Source: Sphingopyxis italica | GTDB lineage: Bacteria; Pseudomonadota; Alphaproteobacteria; Sphingomonadales; Sphingomonadaceae | Assembly: GCF_011926545.1 (NCBI RefSeq) | Contig: NZ_JAATIT010000003.1 | Span: forward strand, 248,001-312,000 | DNA: 64,000 bases | Reading direction: 5' to 3' | Part shown: positions 46,550 to 56,058 of the stretch, one piece after another | Position numbering within the stretch: position 1 is the first letter of the stretch | Layout of the letters: each line of letters opens with the position of its first letter | The notes under the pieces: model-generated | Told to the model about the DNA's origin: nothing | Seen by the model: the letters and a program-made list of their open reading frames with translations, nothing else | The model's database searches: none | Made by a program: the position numbers and the translations under genes

Positions 46550-47862
46550 CCCGATTTCAGCTCGCGGCCGAGCCGCAGGCTGGCGCGCCAGAAGAAGAAG
46601 GCGGGGATGAGGCCGAGCCACGCCGCGCCATAGAGGACGTAACGCACGCTTTCCTGCCCATAGGTAGGCGCCAGCGCGTCCGACAGGACGCCGAACAGGA
46701 ACGGCCCGAAACCGAGGCCGATCAGATTCTGTCCGAACAGCATGATCGAGGCCGCGACCGCGCGCGCTTGCGGCCGCACCAGTCCCTGCACACAGCCATA
46801 GGCCGGTCCGTAATAGGCCGAGTTGAGGATGGTCGGCACGATCAGCAGCGCTACGGCGACCACCCAATTATCCATATGATAGCCGAGGAACAGCACCGGT
46901 GCCGCGAGCGCCATGCCATAGGCGGGCAAGGTCAATATGTGCTTCTTGTCGCGCGGCCCGAACTTGTCGGCGACCTTGCCGCCGAGCCAGGTGCCGAACA
47001 CCCCCGCCAGCCCCAGCACGACCGCCATCGACAGCCCCGCTTCGGTGGTCGACAGCCCGTGGCTGCGGATGAAGAAGCTGATCGTCCACAGCGCCTTGCC
47101 GTAACCGAGGAAAGCGACCACCGACGACGCGATCAATATATAGACGAACGCGCGCGAGGCGAAGATTTCGCGCATCGCTTCGCCCGTTGAGAGCGGGGTC
47201 ACCGCCGCGGCGGTCGCCGCGGCTTCGACCGTGCGGCTATGCCGCGGTTCGCGCATCACGAACAGCACCACGAGCGCCAGCAGCAATCCGGGGGCCCCGA
47301 CGAGCATCAGCGCGATACGCCAGCCATAAAGATCGTTGACGATCCCGCCGATGATCAACCCGAGCAGCGAGCCGATCGGCACGCCGAGCCCGTAGAAGGC
47401 GATCGCCGACGAGCGTTTTTCGGGCGTCACGCTGTCGGCGATCAGCGAGTGCGCCGCAGGCGTACACCCCGCCTCGCCCACCCCGACGCCGATGCGCGCA
47501 AAGAGCAATTGCACGAAATTCTGCGCCAGCCCGCACACCGCGGTCATCGCCGACCATATTGTGAGTGCTAGCGCGATCAGCCGGACGCGGTTCGTCCCGT
47601 CCTTGTCGGCGTAACGCGCGATCGGGATACCGAGCAGCGCATAGAAGACCGCGAAGGCCGGGCCGGCGAGCAGTCCGAGCTGGGTATCCGAAAGTCCGAG
47701 ATCGGCCTTGATCGGTTCGGCGAGGATATTGACGATCTGCCGGTCGAGGAAATTGAAGATATAGACGATCAGCAGGATCCACAGCATCGTCCGCGTCTGT
47801 GCGGAAACGCCATCGGCTGACGGCGAAGCGATACCCGGGGTCGGAGCGGCCTTATCAGTCAT
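46546..47862 (-). CDS. MFS transporter, spinster-like
   Basis: 438 residues with twelve predicted helices. The motif NFLDRQIVNILAEPIKADLG near the N-terminus is typical of the spinster-like MFS branch common in sphingomonads, as are GIPIARYADKDGTNRV and GVGEAGCTPAAHSLIAD. Substrate not known; lipids, sugars or aromatic compounds are carried by relatives. Confidence 0.87.
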   Translation of the reverse strand: MTDKAAPTPGIASPSADGVSAQTRTMLWILLIVYIFNFLDRQIVNILAEPIKADLGLSDTQLGLLAGPAFAVFYALLGIPIARYADKDGTNRVRLIALALTIWSAMTAVCGLAQNFVQLLFARIGVGVGEAGCTPAAHSLIADSVTPEKRSSAIAFYGLGVPIGSLLGLIIGGIVNDLYGWRIALMLVGAPGLLLALVVLFVMREPRHSRTVEAAATAAAVTPLSTGEAMREIFASRAFVYILIASSVVAFLGYGKALWTISFFIRSHGLSTTEAGLSMAVVLGLAGVFGTWLGGKVADKFGPRDKKHILTLPAYGMALAAPVLFLGYHMDNWVVAVALLIVPTILNSAYYGPAYGCVQGLVRPQARAVAASIMLFGQNLIGLGFGPFLFGVLSDALAPTYGQESVRYVLYGAAWLGLIPAFFFWRASLRLGRELKSG

Positions 47863-47994
47863 TTATCTCTCCCGCCGCCATCGGAGCAGACCGGAGGGAC
47901 CGGTGTCAACGTCCTTGCGGCGCGCCGGAAATACCCGCTCGCAATTGCCGTTACGGCGACCGCCGCACAGCGCGCGGAAAAAATTTTTGGCCGG

Positions 47995-48480
47995 TCAGCG
48001 CCGGTCGCGACGCCGCTTCCAGTCCTTGTCCTCCAGTTCGAGCAATTCCATCGGGACGTGGATCGCGCGCACCGCGAGGCGGACCTCGACGAGAAAGAGG
48101 ATCAGCGAGACGAGCAGCAACAGCATCGCCGCCGCAAAGGCCCACGACGCCGCGACGCCCAGATTGATGCCGGTAAAGGCCTGGGTGAACAGCAACGCGA
48201 CGAGCAGGCAGACGACGATGCCACACGCCACGGCCGAGAGGATCGAATTGTTGATGATCCTCATCCGCCGGTCGGCGATGCGCAGTTCGGCGACGATGCG
48301 CTCATGCTCGACGCCTTCGGTGTCGGCCCAGCGTTCCATCAGGTTGCGCGACCGGTCGACGACGCGCGCGAGGCGCCCCGCAATGACGTTGAGCAAGCTG
48401 CCGGTCGCGACCAGCAGGAATACTGGCGTGACCGACAGCTGGATCGTCTGCGCAATCGCGCCGGCGTCGAGGCCCATCAT
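47995..48480 (-). CDS. DUF2721 membrane protein
   Basis: 161 residues with three membrane segments (near residues 18-34, 78-98, 110-132). The stretch ARVVDRSRNLMERWAD and the conserved ELRIADRRMRIINNSI loop fit DUF2721. Function unknown. Its ATG at 48480 overlaps the aminotransferase stop as ATGA, so they are coupled. No catalytic motif. Confidence 0.8.
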   Translation of the reverse strand: MMGLDAGAIAQTIQLSVTPVFLLVATGSLLNVIAGRLARVVDRSRNLMERWADTEGVEHERIVAELRIADRRMRIINNSILSAVACGIVVCLLVALLFTQAFTGINLGVAASWAFAAAMLLLLVSLILFLVEVRLAVRAIHVPMELLELEDKDWKRRRDRR

Positions 48481-49691
48481 CCCCCGGCTGCGACCGACGG
48501 CGTATTGACGCCGTGCATCGCAAGGAATTTGCGGACGTTGCGCGCCGCCTGCCGGATGCGCTGCTCATTCTCGACCATTGCGATGCGGACATAGCCTTCG
48601 CCGTCCTCGCCATAGCCGACGCCCGGCGCGACCGCGACCTTGGCGTGGGTCAAAAGCTGCTTGGAAAATTCGAGGCTGCCCATCTCCCTGAGCGCGGGGG
48701 GCAGCGGCGCCCAGGCGAACATCGACGCCGGCGGGCTCGGAATATCCCATCCGGCGCGGCCGAAGCTTTCGACCATCACGTCGCGGCGCTTCTGATACAG
48801 CTCGCGGTTCTTCGCGACGATGTCCTGCGGGCCGTTGAGCGCCGCGCAGGCCGCGGCCTGGATCGGGGTGAAGGCGCCATAATCGAGATAGGACTTCACC
48901 CGCGTCATCGCCGCGATCAGCCTTGTGTTGCCGACCGCGAAGCCCATACGCCAGCCCGCCATCGAATAGGTTTTCGACATCGAGGTGAATTCAACCGCGA
49001 CATCCTTCGCACCCGGCACCTGCAGGATCGAGGGCGTCGGGTTGCCGTCGTAATAAAGCTCCGAGTAAGCGAGGTCCGAGAGCACCCAGACCTTATTCTC
49101 CTTCGCCCAGGCCACGAGCCGTTCGTAGAAGGCGAGATCAACGGCTTCGGCGGTCGGGTTCGACGGATAATTGACCACCAGGATCGACGGGCGCGGGACG
49201 GTGAAGGCCATGGCGCGGTCGAGCGCGCGCCAGTAATTCTCGTCGGGCGTCGTCGGCACGCTGCGGATGGTCGCCCCGGCGATGATGAAGCCGAAGGTAT
49301 GGATCGGATAGCTCGGGTTCGGCGCGAGCACGACGTCGCCGGGGCCGGTGATCGCGGTCGCGAGGCTCGCAAGCCCCTCCTTCGACCCCATCGTCACGAC
49401 AACCTCGGTTTCGGGGTCGAGCTCGACGTTGAAGCGGCGCCCGTAATAATTGGCCTGCGCGCGGCGAAGCCCCGGAATGCCCTTCGACTGCGAATAACCG
49501 TGCGCGTCGGGCTTCATCGCGACTTCGCAGAGCTTTTCGATCACATGCGCGGGCGGCGGCAGGTCGGGGTTGCCCATCCCCAGGTCGATGATGTCCTCTC
49601 CCGCGGCGCGGGCGGCCGCACGCATCGCATTCACTTCAGCGATGACGTAGGGCGGCAGGCGCTTGATGCGATAGAATTCATCTTCGGACAT
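48477..49691 (-). CDS. Class I/II aminotransferase (AlaC / LL-diaminopimelate type)
   Basis: 404 residues, fold-type I PLP enzyme. IDLGMGNPDLPPPAHVIEKL, NPSYPIHTFG, NYPSNPTAE and the PLP lysine in SMSKTYSMAGWRMG are all visible. The sequence resembles glutamate-pyruvate aminotransferase AlaC and LL-diaminopimelate aminotransferase; the former is more likely. Divergent from phaC over 116 bp. Confidence 0.88.
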   Translation of the reverse strand: MSEDEFYRIKRLPPYVIAEVNAMRAAARAAGEDIIDLGMGNPDLPPPAHVIEKLCEVAMKPDAHGYSQSKGIPGLRRAQANYYGRRFNVELDPETEVVVTMGSKEGLASLATAITGPGDVVLAPNPSYPIHTFGFIIAGATIRSVPTTPDENYWRALDRAMAFTVPRPSILVVNYPSNPTAEAVDLAFYERLVAWAKENKVWVLSDLAYSELYYDGNPTPSILQVPGAKDVAVEFTSMSKTYSMAGWRMGFAVGNTRLIAAMTRVKSYLDYGAFTPIQAAACAALNGPQDIVAKNRELYQKRRDVMVESFGRAGWDIPSPPASMFAWAPLPPALREMGSLEFSKQLLTHAKVAVAPGVGYGEDGEGYVRIAMVENEQRIRQAARNVRKFLAMHGVNTPSVAAGG

Positions 49692-49807
49692 GGGAAACTA
49701 GAACAACTCCTTTGCGTTAACTGTTGAATTGACGCGCGCGGCGGTCTCGCCAGCCGCATCGCGGCTTGTTATAGGCATTATATCCGCACTGACCAGCAGG
49801 AACGAGC

Positions 49808-51580
49808 ATGAGCGATACGGGTAAGGACGACACGACCGAAACGCCGAATCCCTTCATGCCGTCGCCCGATGATCTGCAGCATTGGGCCAGCGTCATGGGC
49901 CGCGCGCAGCAGATGATGTTCGAATATGCGCTGGGTCAGGCGAACGAGGGCAACAGCGCCGCCGCGAGCCTGTTCGACCCTGCAAGCTGGCTGCAGAATC
50001 CGACGACCCAGCTCTGGGCTGAACAATCGTCGAAGATGTGGGAACAGGGTGTGGCCTTCTGGACCTCGCTCGCGACGGTCCAGCCCTCCTTCACGCCGGA
50101 CGCCGATGCGCCGAAGGACAAGCGGTTCGCCGATCCCGACTGGACTACAAACCCCGCCTTCGCACTGATCCGCCAGACCTATGGCCTGCTCGCCGAGCAA
50201 TTGCTCACAACGACCCGCACGATGCAGGGGCTCGACGAACATGCACGCGCGAAGATGGAGTTCGCCGCGAAGAACATGACCGACGCGCTCTCGCCTTCGA
50301 ACCTCGCGCTCACCAATCCCGAAGTAATCAAGCGCGCGGTCGAAACGCGCGGCGAAAGCCTGCTCAAGGGTTTGAAGCATATGCTGAGCGACCTGTCGCG
50401 CGGGCAGCTCTCGCACGTCGATCCCGACGCGTTCGAGGTCGGCGTGAATATCGCGATGACGCCAGGCAAGGTGATCCACGAGACCGATCTTTATCAGCTG
50501 ATCCATTATGCGCCGACGACGAAGCAGGTTTTCACGGTCCCGCTCGTCATCTTCCCGCCGTAGATCAATCGCTTCTACATCCTCGATTTGAACCCCGCGA
50601 AAAGCTTCGTGGCCTGGGCGGTCGAACAGGGGCTCAGCGTCTTCATGGTGTCGTGGAAGTCGGCCGACGCGTCGATGAGCGAGGTCGTGTGGGACGATTA
50701 TATCGCGGCGCAGGTCGATGCGATCGACACGGTGCGCGAGCTTCTTGACGTGCCGCACGTCCACACGATCGGCTATTGCGTCGCGGGCACCACGCTTGCC
50801 GCGACGCTGGCGATGCTCGCTGCGCGCGGCGAGGCCGACAAGGTCCGGTCGGTGACCTTCTTTACCGCGCAGGTCGATTTCGAACTGGCGGGCGACCTCA
50901 AGATGTTCGTCGACGAAAGCTATCTGACCTTGCTCCAGCAGCTGTCGGCGGGCGGCTTCCTCGATGGGCGCTATATGGCCGCGACCTTCAACAGCTTGCG
51001 CGGACGCGACCTTATCTGGAATTATGTCGTCAGCAATTATCTGCTTGGCAACGACTATCCGCCCTTCGACCTCCTTTATTGGAACGGCGATACGACGAAC
51101 CTGCCCGCGAAGTGGCACCGGCAATATCTGGTCGACCTCTATCGCGACAATCGCATGGTGATCCCGAACAGCCTGACGGTGATGGGGACGCCGATCGACC
51201 TCAAGAAGATCGAGACCCCCGCCTATATCCAGGCGGGCCGCGAGGATCATATCGCGCCGCTCGCCAGCGTCTGGCGGCTAATGGATCATCTGTCGGGGCC
51301 CAAGACCTTCGTCCTCGCGGGTTCGGGGCACATCGCCGGCGTGGTCAACCCGCCCGCGGCGGGCAAATATCAATATTGGACCGGCGACAATCAGGCCGCG
51401 ACGCTCGATGAGTTTGTTGCGGGCGCGGGCGAAACCAAGGGCAGCTGGTGGCCGCACTGGATTGGCTGGATTTCGCAGCAGGATGACGCAAAAACCGCAG
51501 CCAAAGGCGCGCGCATACCCGGAGAAGGTGCCAAAAAGGCCATCGAAGACGCCCCAGGCCGTTATGTCAAACAGCGGTAA
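49808..51580 (+). pseudogene. phaC: Class I polyhydroxyalkanoate synthase interrupted by one in-frame stop
   Basis: The reading frame is continuous over 590 codons except for a TAG at 50561-50563. The stop replaces the Trp of the highly conserved PPWINRFYILDL motif (TGG to TAG is one base). The N-terminal ~251 residues and the catalytic half both look intact: lipase-like box GYCVAGTT with the catalytic Cys, and GSGHIAGVVNPP with the His. PhaC polymerises 3-hydroxyacyl-CoA into storage granules. The AGGAA site before the ATG is fine. The second half has only a TTG at 50588 and no SD. Options: recent null mutation, sequencing error, or suppression. Confidence 0.85.
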
Positions 51581-51621
51581 TATCTAGCGAATATTCTGCT
51601 TTCGGGGCGTAGCGACAAGAA

Positions 51622-51686
51622 TTTTGTGCACTGCACAAAAATATCCTTGAAATCGCCGCGCCGCTCCTATATTGTGCACTGCAACA
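51622..51686 (+). promoter_or_regulatory. Twin palindromic operators and promoter upstream of the phasin gene
   Basis: Site 1 (51622-51640): TTTTGTGCA-C-TGCACAAAA, perfect 9-bp arms. Site 2 (51672-51686): TTGTGCACTGCAACA, the same TGCACTGCA core, 48 bp downstream. A possible promoter lies between them: TTGAAA (51647-51652) and TATATT (51668-51673, overlapping site 2). Site spacing and position fit repression by a granule regulator such as PhaR; the repressor gene is not in the window. Confidence 0.6.
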
Positions 51687-51702
51687 TAGAGGAGTACCAC
51701 CG

Positions 51703-52455
51703 ATGGCTACCAAGATGGATAGTGCCGAAAAGGCTTTTGAAGCCGCGACGCTGGAAACCCCGGCCAAGCCGGTGGCGACTCCCGCCGCGCCTGTTCAAGC
51801 TGCTGCTCCGGCCGTAGCGAAGGCCGAACCGGCCCCTGCAAAGATCAAGACGGTGAAGGCAAAAGCCAAGCCGGCCGCGAAGAAGGCTGCTGCTCCCAAG
51901 GCGGTTGCCAAGAAGGTCGCTCCCAAGAAGGCGACTGTGAAAATTGCATCAAAGCCCCTTAAGGCCGCGCCGAAGCCGGTCGCTGCCGCCACCAAAGGAT
52001 TCAAGACCATGAACGACACCGTCAAGAAGTTCGCCGACGAAGCGAAGACCCGCACCGAAGCCCTGACCGCCGATTTCAACGCGAAGGCGAAGGAGGCGAT
52101 GAGCAAGACCAGCAAGTTCGCTGAGGAAGCCGTCGAATTCAACAAGGCGAACGTCGAAGCCCTCGTCGAATCGGGCAAGATCGCTGCCAAGGGCATCGAA
52201 ACGCTTGGCCAGGAAGGCGTGACCTATGCTCGCAAGAGCTTCGAAGACACGACCGCCGCGCTGAAGGGCTATACCGCCGTCAAGACCCCGGCCGACTTCT
52301 TCAAACTCTATGCCGAAAACAGCAAGAAGGCGTTCGACGCCGCCGTTGCGCAGACCTCGAAGACCAGCGAACTCGTCGTCAAGCTGACGAACGACAGCTT
52401 CGCGCCGATCTCGAACCGCGTTTCGGTCATCACCTCGAAGATGAAGGCCGCCTAA
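51703..52455 (+). CDS. Phasin family protein with Lys/Ala-rich N-terminus
   Basis: 250 residues. The first ~100 are Ala/Pro/Lys-rich and resemble a histone H1 tail ([17 protein letters not shown]), which could bind DNA or granules. The C-terminal part is a phasin domain ([55 protein letters not shown]), helical and without signal. It coats polyhydroxyalkanoate granules. GAGGAG lies before the ATG. It lies 122 bp after phaC with its own regulated promoter, and a strong terminator follows. Confidence 0.87.
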   Translation: MATKMDSAEKAFEAATLETPAKPVATPAAPVQAAAPAVAKAEPAPAKIKTVKAKAKPAAKKAAAPKAVAKKVAPKKATVKIASKPLKAAPKPVAAATKGFKTMNDTVKKFADEAKTRTEALTADFNAKAKEAMSKTSKFAEEAVEFNKANVEALVESGKIAAKGIETLGQEGVTYARKSFEDTTAALKGYTAVKTPADFFKLYAENSKKAFDAAVAQTSKTSELVVKLTNDSFAPISNRVSVITSKMKAA

Positions 52456-52524
52456 GCGACTTCACTTCCCTCGTTGGCGCGGGCACCCTCCCCCTCCCTC
52501 CCCGCCTGCGCCGACACCCCAAGG

Positions 52525-52564
52525 CCGCTCGCTTCTTTTCAGAAGCGGGCGGTTCTTGTTTTTT
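52525..52564 (+). terminator. Rho-independent terminator after the phasin gene
   Basis: CCGCTCGCTTCT (52525-52536) pairs with AGAAGCGGGCGG (52541-52552) with one mismatch, loop TTTC, followed by TTCTTGTTTTTT. The clearest intrinsic terminator in the window. Confidence 0.85.
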
Positions 52565-52648
52565 GGCGCCGGCCAGCTGGCGAACAAGAGGTTAAAATCA
52601 GCGCGCGCGCCCCTTGCGCTTCGGCCGCGGCTTGCGATATTCCTGCCC

Positions 52649-53014
52649 ATGATGTTTCCAGTTTCGACCATCCAGCCGGTCCGCGCCATGGCGGACAAGG
52701 ACGAAGGCACACCCGGCACGCCCGGCGTCGGCATCGCGACGCGTACCCGCGCGAAGGCCAAAAAGCCCTCGATGTACAAGGTGCTGCTGCTCAACGACGA
52801 TTATACGCCGATGGAATTCGTCGTGATGGTGCTCCAGCGTTTCTTCAACATGGACATCGAACAGGCGACGCAGGTGATGCTGCACGTTCACCAGCAGGGC
52901 GTCGGCGTGTGCGGCGTGTTCAGTTACGAGGTCGCCGAGACCAAGGTGAATCAGGTGATGGACGCCGCGCGGCAGAACCAGCATCCGCTGCAATGCACGC
53001 TGGAAAAAGCCTGA
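52649..53014 (+). CDS. clpS: ATP-dependent Clp protease adaptor ClpS
   Basis: 121 residues from the ATG at 52649; the ATG at 52688 (MADKDEG) would give 108. The ClpS core is complete: [19 protein letters not shown], the N-degron pocket residues in NDDYT and the H in [11 protein letters not shown], and [15 protein letters not shown]. It hands N-end-rule substrates to ClpAP. No clpA is adjacent. The SD is weak, so the start is uncertain. Confidence 0.93.
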   Translation: MMFPVSTIQPVRAMADKDEGTPGTPGVGIATRTRAKAKKPSMYKVLLLNDDYTPMEFVVMVLQRFFNMDIEQATQVMLHVHQQGVGVCGVFSYEVAETKVNQVMDAARQNQHPLQCTLEKA

Positions 53015-53512
53015 TCAGCCAGCCTTTGCCGCCTGCTCGGCTTTGAGCGCCGCCGAGGGCTCCCCTCTCAGGTCGCCATAGCGCAGCGGCTCGCCGCAGC
53101 CGGGGCAGACGGTCGACGTGCCGACATCGGCGCCGCAAGCGCGATGAGTATAGCGCATGGCCGGCCCGGACCCCGTCTCGCCCTCTTCATAGGCCCAGCG
53201 TTCGGCCCAGTTGCGCATCGCATAGAGGACGTCGAACAGATCCTTGCCCTTTGCGGTCAGGCGATATTCGTAGCGCGGCGGGCGCTCCCGATAGGCGTGG
53301 CGTTCGATCACGCCTTGCTCGACCAGCAGCTTTAGCCGCGCAGACACGATCTGCGGACCGAGCCCAGTGTTCGCCGCGATCTCCTCGAACCGTCGCCGCC
53401 CGAAAAACAGGTCGCGCAGGATCAGAAGTACCGCACGGTCGCCGAGCAGTTCGGCCGAGCGGCCGACGGGGCAGAATGTGTCCGATAGATCCGCGCGTTT
53501 GGGCAAATTCAA
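53015..53512 (-). CDS. HxlR-family regulator with C-terminal zinc-ribbon-like tail
   Basis: 165 residues. The winged helix of the HxlR type is clear: CPVGRSAELLGDRAVLLILRD (Cys14 is the usual redox-sensing position), IAANTGLGPQIVSARLKLL and YRLTAKGKDLF. The C-terminal ~35 residues have HRACGADV and VCPGCGEPL, a possible zinc ribbon. Divergent from the SDR gene with palindromic half-sites between, so it likely controls itself and the SDR-isomerase pair, perhaps in response to reactive or electrophilic compounds. Confidence 0.88.
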   Translation of the reverse strand: MNLPKRADLSDTFCPVGRSAELLGDRAVLLILRDLFFGRRRFEEIAANTGLGPQIVSARLKLLVEQGVIERHAYRERPPRYEYRLTAKGKDLFDVLYAMRNWAERWAYEEGETGSGPAMRYTHRACGADVGTSTVCPGCGEPLRYGDLRGEPSAALKAEQAAKAG

Positions 53513-53538
53513 ACCTTCCTGTCGTCTTTTCTCTTGTC

Positions 53539-53564
53539 ACTATGATTATCATAGTTACTATGAT
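53539..53564. promoter_or_regulatory. Palindromic operator between hxlR-type and SDR genes
   Basis: ACTATGAT-T-ATCATAGT (53539-53555), perfect 8-bp arms, followed by a third half-site ACTATGAT (53557-53564). It lies in the 72-bp divergent region and would overlap promoters in both directions. Candidate HxlR-type binding site. Confidence 0.6.
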
Positions 53565-53584
53565 GCGCAAGAGGAGAGTCGCTC

Positions 53585-54316
53585 ATGCCCAATCCCGCAG
53601 CCGTCATCATCGGAGCCGGCGACGCCACCGGCGGCGCCATCGCGCGCGTCTTTGCCGCGGAAGGCCTCACGGCCTGCGTCAACCGCCGGACACGAAACGC
53701 CGAGCAACTCGAAGCGCTCGCGCAGTCGATCCGCGACGAGGGGCACAAGGCGCGCGCCTTCCCCGCCGACGCCCGCGACGAAGAGGCGATGATCGCACTG
53801 TTCGACCAGATCGAGGCCGAGGTCGGCGCGGTCGAGGTCGCGGTGTTCAATATCGGCGCCAATGTGAACTTCCCGATCGCCGAGACGACGGTGCGCGTTT
53901 ACACAAAGGTTTGGGAAATGGCCTGCCTCGGCGGTTTCCTGATGGGCCGCGAGGCGGCGAAGCGCATGAGCCCACGCGGCCGCGGCACGATCATCTTCAC
54001 CGGCGCCACGGCGTCCTTGCGCGGTGGATCGGGCTTTGCGGCTTTCGCGGGCGCGAAGGGCGCGCTCCGCATGCTCGCCCAGTCGATGGCGCGCGAACTC
54101 GGACCGCAGGGCATTCACGTCGCGCACACGGTGATCGACGGCGCGATCGACACCGAATTCATCAAGGGCCGCCATCCCGATTTCGATAACGCCAAGGCGC
54201 AGGACCTGATCCTGAACCCCGGGGCCATTGCCGCCAATTATGTGATGCTCCACAATCAGCCCAAAAGCGCGTGGACGCACGAACTCGACCTTCGCCCGTG
54301 GGGAGAAAAATGGTGA
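53585..54316 (+). CDS. SDR family protein with a Phe in place of the catalytic Tyr
   Basis: 243 residues. The NAD(P)-binding glycine motif is GAGDATGGAIARVF, and VFNIGANVNF corresponds to the NNAG region. In the catalytic region, FAAFAGAKGALRM has Phe where SDRs have Tyr (YxxxK), though the Lys is kept; no Ser sits ~13 residues before it (GATASLRGGSG). It may use another mechanism or be non-catalytic. GAGGAGAG precedes the ATG. It overlaps the next gene by 7 bp. Confidence 0.85.
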   Translation: MPNPAAVIIGAGDATGGAIARVFAAEGLTACVNRRTRNAEQLEALAQSIRDEGHKARAFPADARDEEAMIALFDQIEAEVGAVEVAVFNIGANVNFPIAETTVRVYTKVWEMACLGGFLMGREAAKRMSPRGRGTIIFTGATASLRGGSGFAAFAGAKGALRMLAQSMARELGPQGIHVAHTVIDGAIDTEFIKGRHPDFDNAKAQDLILNPGAIAANYVMLHNQPKSAWTHELDLRPWGEKW

Positions 54317-54912
54317 CCAAAACGCTCGAACTCATTTTCGATTTCGGCAGCCCCAACGCCTATCTTTGCATGAAGGCGCTCCCCGAACTCCTCGATCGAA
54401 CCGGCGCCGATCTGGTCATCACCCCGTGCCTGCTCGGCGGCATCTTCAAGGCGACAGGCAACAAGGCGCCGATGGTCCAATATGCCGATGCGCCCGCGAA
54501 GCTCGCGTATGAGAATCTTGAAATGCGCCGCTTCATCGCGAAGCATGAGCTCGTCAAATTCCGCATTAATCCACATTTCCCCGTCAACACGCTGACGATC
54601 ATGCGCGGCGCGATCGTCGCCGAGGACGAAGGCAATCTCGACGATTATGTCGACGTGGTGAACCGCGCGATGTGGGAGGAAGGCCTGAAGATGGACGATC
54701 CGGAGGTGATCGCGACTTTCCTGTCGGCGAACGGCTTCGACGGTCCGGCGTTGCTCGCGCGCACGCAGGAGCCCGCGATCAAGGCGAAGCTGGCCCAAAA
54801 CACCGAAGCGGCGGTCGCGCGCAGGGTGTTCGGCATCCCGACCTTCTTCGTCGGCGGTGAGATGTTCTTTGGCAAGGACCGTCTCGCGCAGGTCGAGGAA
54901 GCGCTCGCCTAA
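54310..54912 (+). CDS. 2-hydroxychromene-2-carboxylate isomerase family (DsbA-like) protein
   Basis: 200 residues from the ATG at 54310, which overlaps the SDR stop. Thioredoxin-like kappa-GST fold: FDFGSPNAYLCMKALP at the N-terminus with a Ser in the GSH-activating position, then GGIFKATGN, MRRFI, FPVNTLTIMRGAI and GIPTFFVGGEMFFGKDRL. Family members use glutathione to isomerise 2-hydroxychromene-2-carboxylate in aromatic degradation; here it may serve another GSH-linked isomerisation alongside the SDR protein. Confidence 0.85.
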   Translation: MVTKTLELIFDFGSPNAYLCMKALPELLDRTGADLVITPCLLGGIFKATGNKAPMVQYADAPAKLAYENLEMRRFIAKHELVKFRINPHFPVNTLTIMRGAIVAEDEGNLDDYVDVVNRAMWEEGLKMDDPEVIATFLSANGFDGPALLARTQEPAIKAKLAQNTEAAVARRVFGIPTFFVGGEMFFGKDRLAQVEEALA

Positions 54913-55829
54913 GCTTGCGCCGCGGGCGGCGCACGTCCCGCAACGAGAATTCCGGCGACGATCAGCGCCAGCCCGGCAACATGAAACATGTGCAGCGCCT
55001 CGCCGAGGAACAGCATCGCCAGCCCTGCGCCCATCAGCGGCATCACATTCATATATTGCCCGGTCGCCGCCGACCCGATCAGTTCGACCCCGCGATTGAA
55101 GAAGAGATAGGCGAGGAAGGACGGGAAGATCGAGACATAGGCGATCGCGAGCGCGCTGCCCGCCACCGGAACGATCAGCCGTCCCGACCAGAGCTCATGC
55201 GCATAGACGGGCGCGATCACCGCTATCCCCACCACCATCGACGCCGCGAGAAAGCTTAGCGGATGCACCACCGGCCGCCGTCGCAGCAGCACCGAATAAA
55301 GCGCCCACAGCAATACCGCGCCGCCGATGATCGCATCGCCGATATTGAGCCGGAGTCCCCATAGCATCGCGGGATCGCCGCGCGCGATGATCGCCAGCAC
55401 CCCGGCGAGCGAGATGAGCACGCCCGCGATCTGCCGTGCGCTCGTCCTGTCGCCCATCACCAATGCGCCGACGACGAGCACGAGCGCCGGCAGCGCCGAC
55501 TGGATCAGCATCGAGTTGAGCGCGGTCGTGCTCTGCAGGCCGGTGTAAAGGAGGATATTGAACGATCCGATTGCCAGCGCACCGAGCAGCGCGACGATCG
55601 GCCAGTTCGCGCGCAGGACGGGCCAGTCGCGTTTCAGATGCGGCCAGGCGAGCGGGAGCAGCAGCAAAAGCGCAAACGTCCAACGCCAGAAGGACAGAGC
55701 CGCGGGCGGCACCAGATCGCGTGCCGCCCGCCCGACGATCGAATTGCCCGCCCAGAACAGCGCCGTCACCGTCAGCAGCGGATAGGCCCGCGACCAGATC
55801 GCCGCGAGCGGGCCCTCATTTCTCGTCAT
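54909..55829 (-). CDS. EamA/DMT family transporter
   Basis: 306 residues with ten membrane helices in two EamA repeats (PAALSFWRWTFALLLLLPLA in the first, AIAYVSIFPSFLAYLFFNRG in the second). Start at the ATG at 55829 (MTRNEGPLAAI); the longer frame reads into the upstream palindromic repeat. Likely an exporter of metabolites or amino acids; substrate unknown. Convergent with the isomerase gene. Confidence 0.85.
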   Translation of the reverse strand: MTRNEGPLAAIWSRAYPLLTVTALFWAGNSIVGRAARDLVPPAALSFWRWTFALLLLLPLAWPHLKRDWPVLRANWPIVALLGALAIGSFNILLYTGLQSTTALNSMLIQSALPALVLVVGALVMGDRTSARQIAGVLISLAGVLAIIARGDPAMLWGLRLNIGDAIIGGAVLLWALYSVLLRRRPVVHPLSFLAASMVVGIAVIAPVYAHELWSGRLIVPVAGSALAIAYVSIFPSFLAYLFFNRGVELIGSAATGQYMNVMPLMGAGLAMLFLGEALHMFHVAGLALIVAGILVAGRAPPAAQA

Positions 55830-55947
55830 TCCGTGCCGAATCCCGTTCACGTCGCCAGATGCTCTTCCCTTCCACGGCTTGACCGAAAGATGCAATCGGG
55901 ATGGAGCGACGGGTTTCGGCCGGTTGCTGCCGTTGCGCCTTAAATAT

Positions 55948-56030
55948 CCGTTCGCATCGAGCGAAGTCGAGATGCCCATCGAGCTAGGCGCTACGTCGAT
56001 GGGTGTCTCGACTTCGCTCGACACGAACGG
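55948..56030. repeat. Palindromic intergenic repeat, copy 2 (83 bp)
   Basis: Inverted copy of 3467-3549 (81 of 83 positions after reverse complement). The two copies are 52 kb apart. It is one of two repeats in the 486-bp gap 55830-56315. Confidence 0.85.
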
Positions 56031-56058
56031 AACGTGGAAATGTCCGCTACCGGCCTTG

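Noticed and set aside
50588-51580. Second half of phaC as an independent gene starting at TTG 50588
   Set aside because: The TTG lies inside the conserved INRFYILDL segment, has no ribosome binding site, and is in the same frame as the first half, so one interrupted gene is the simpler reading.
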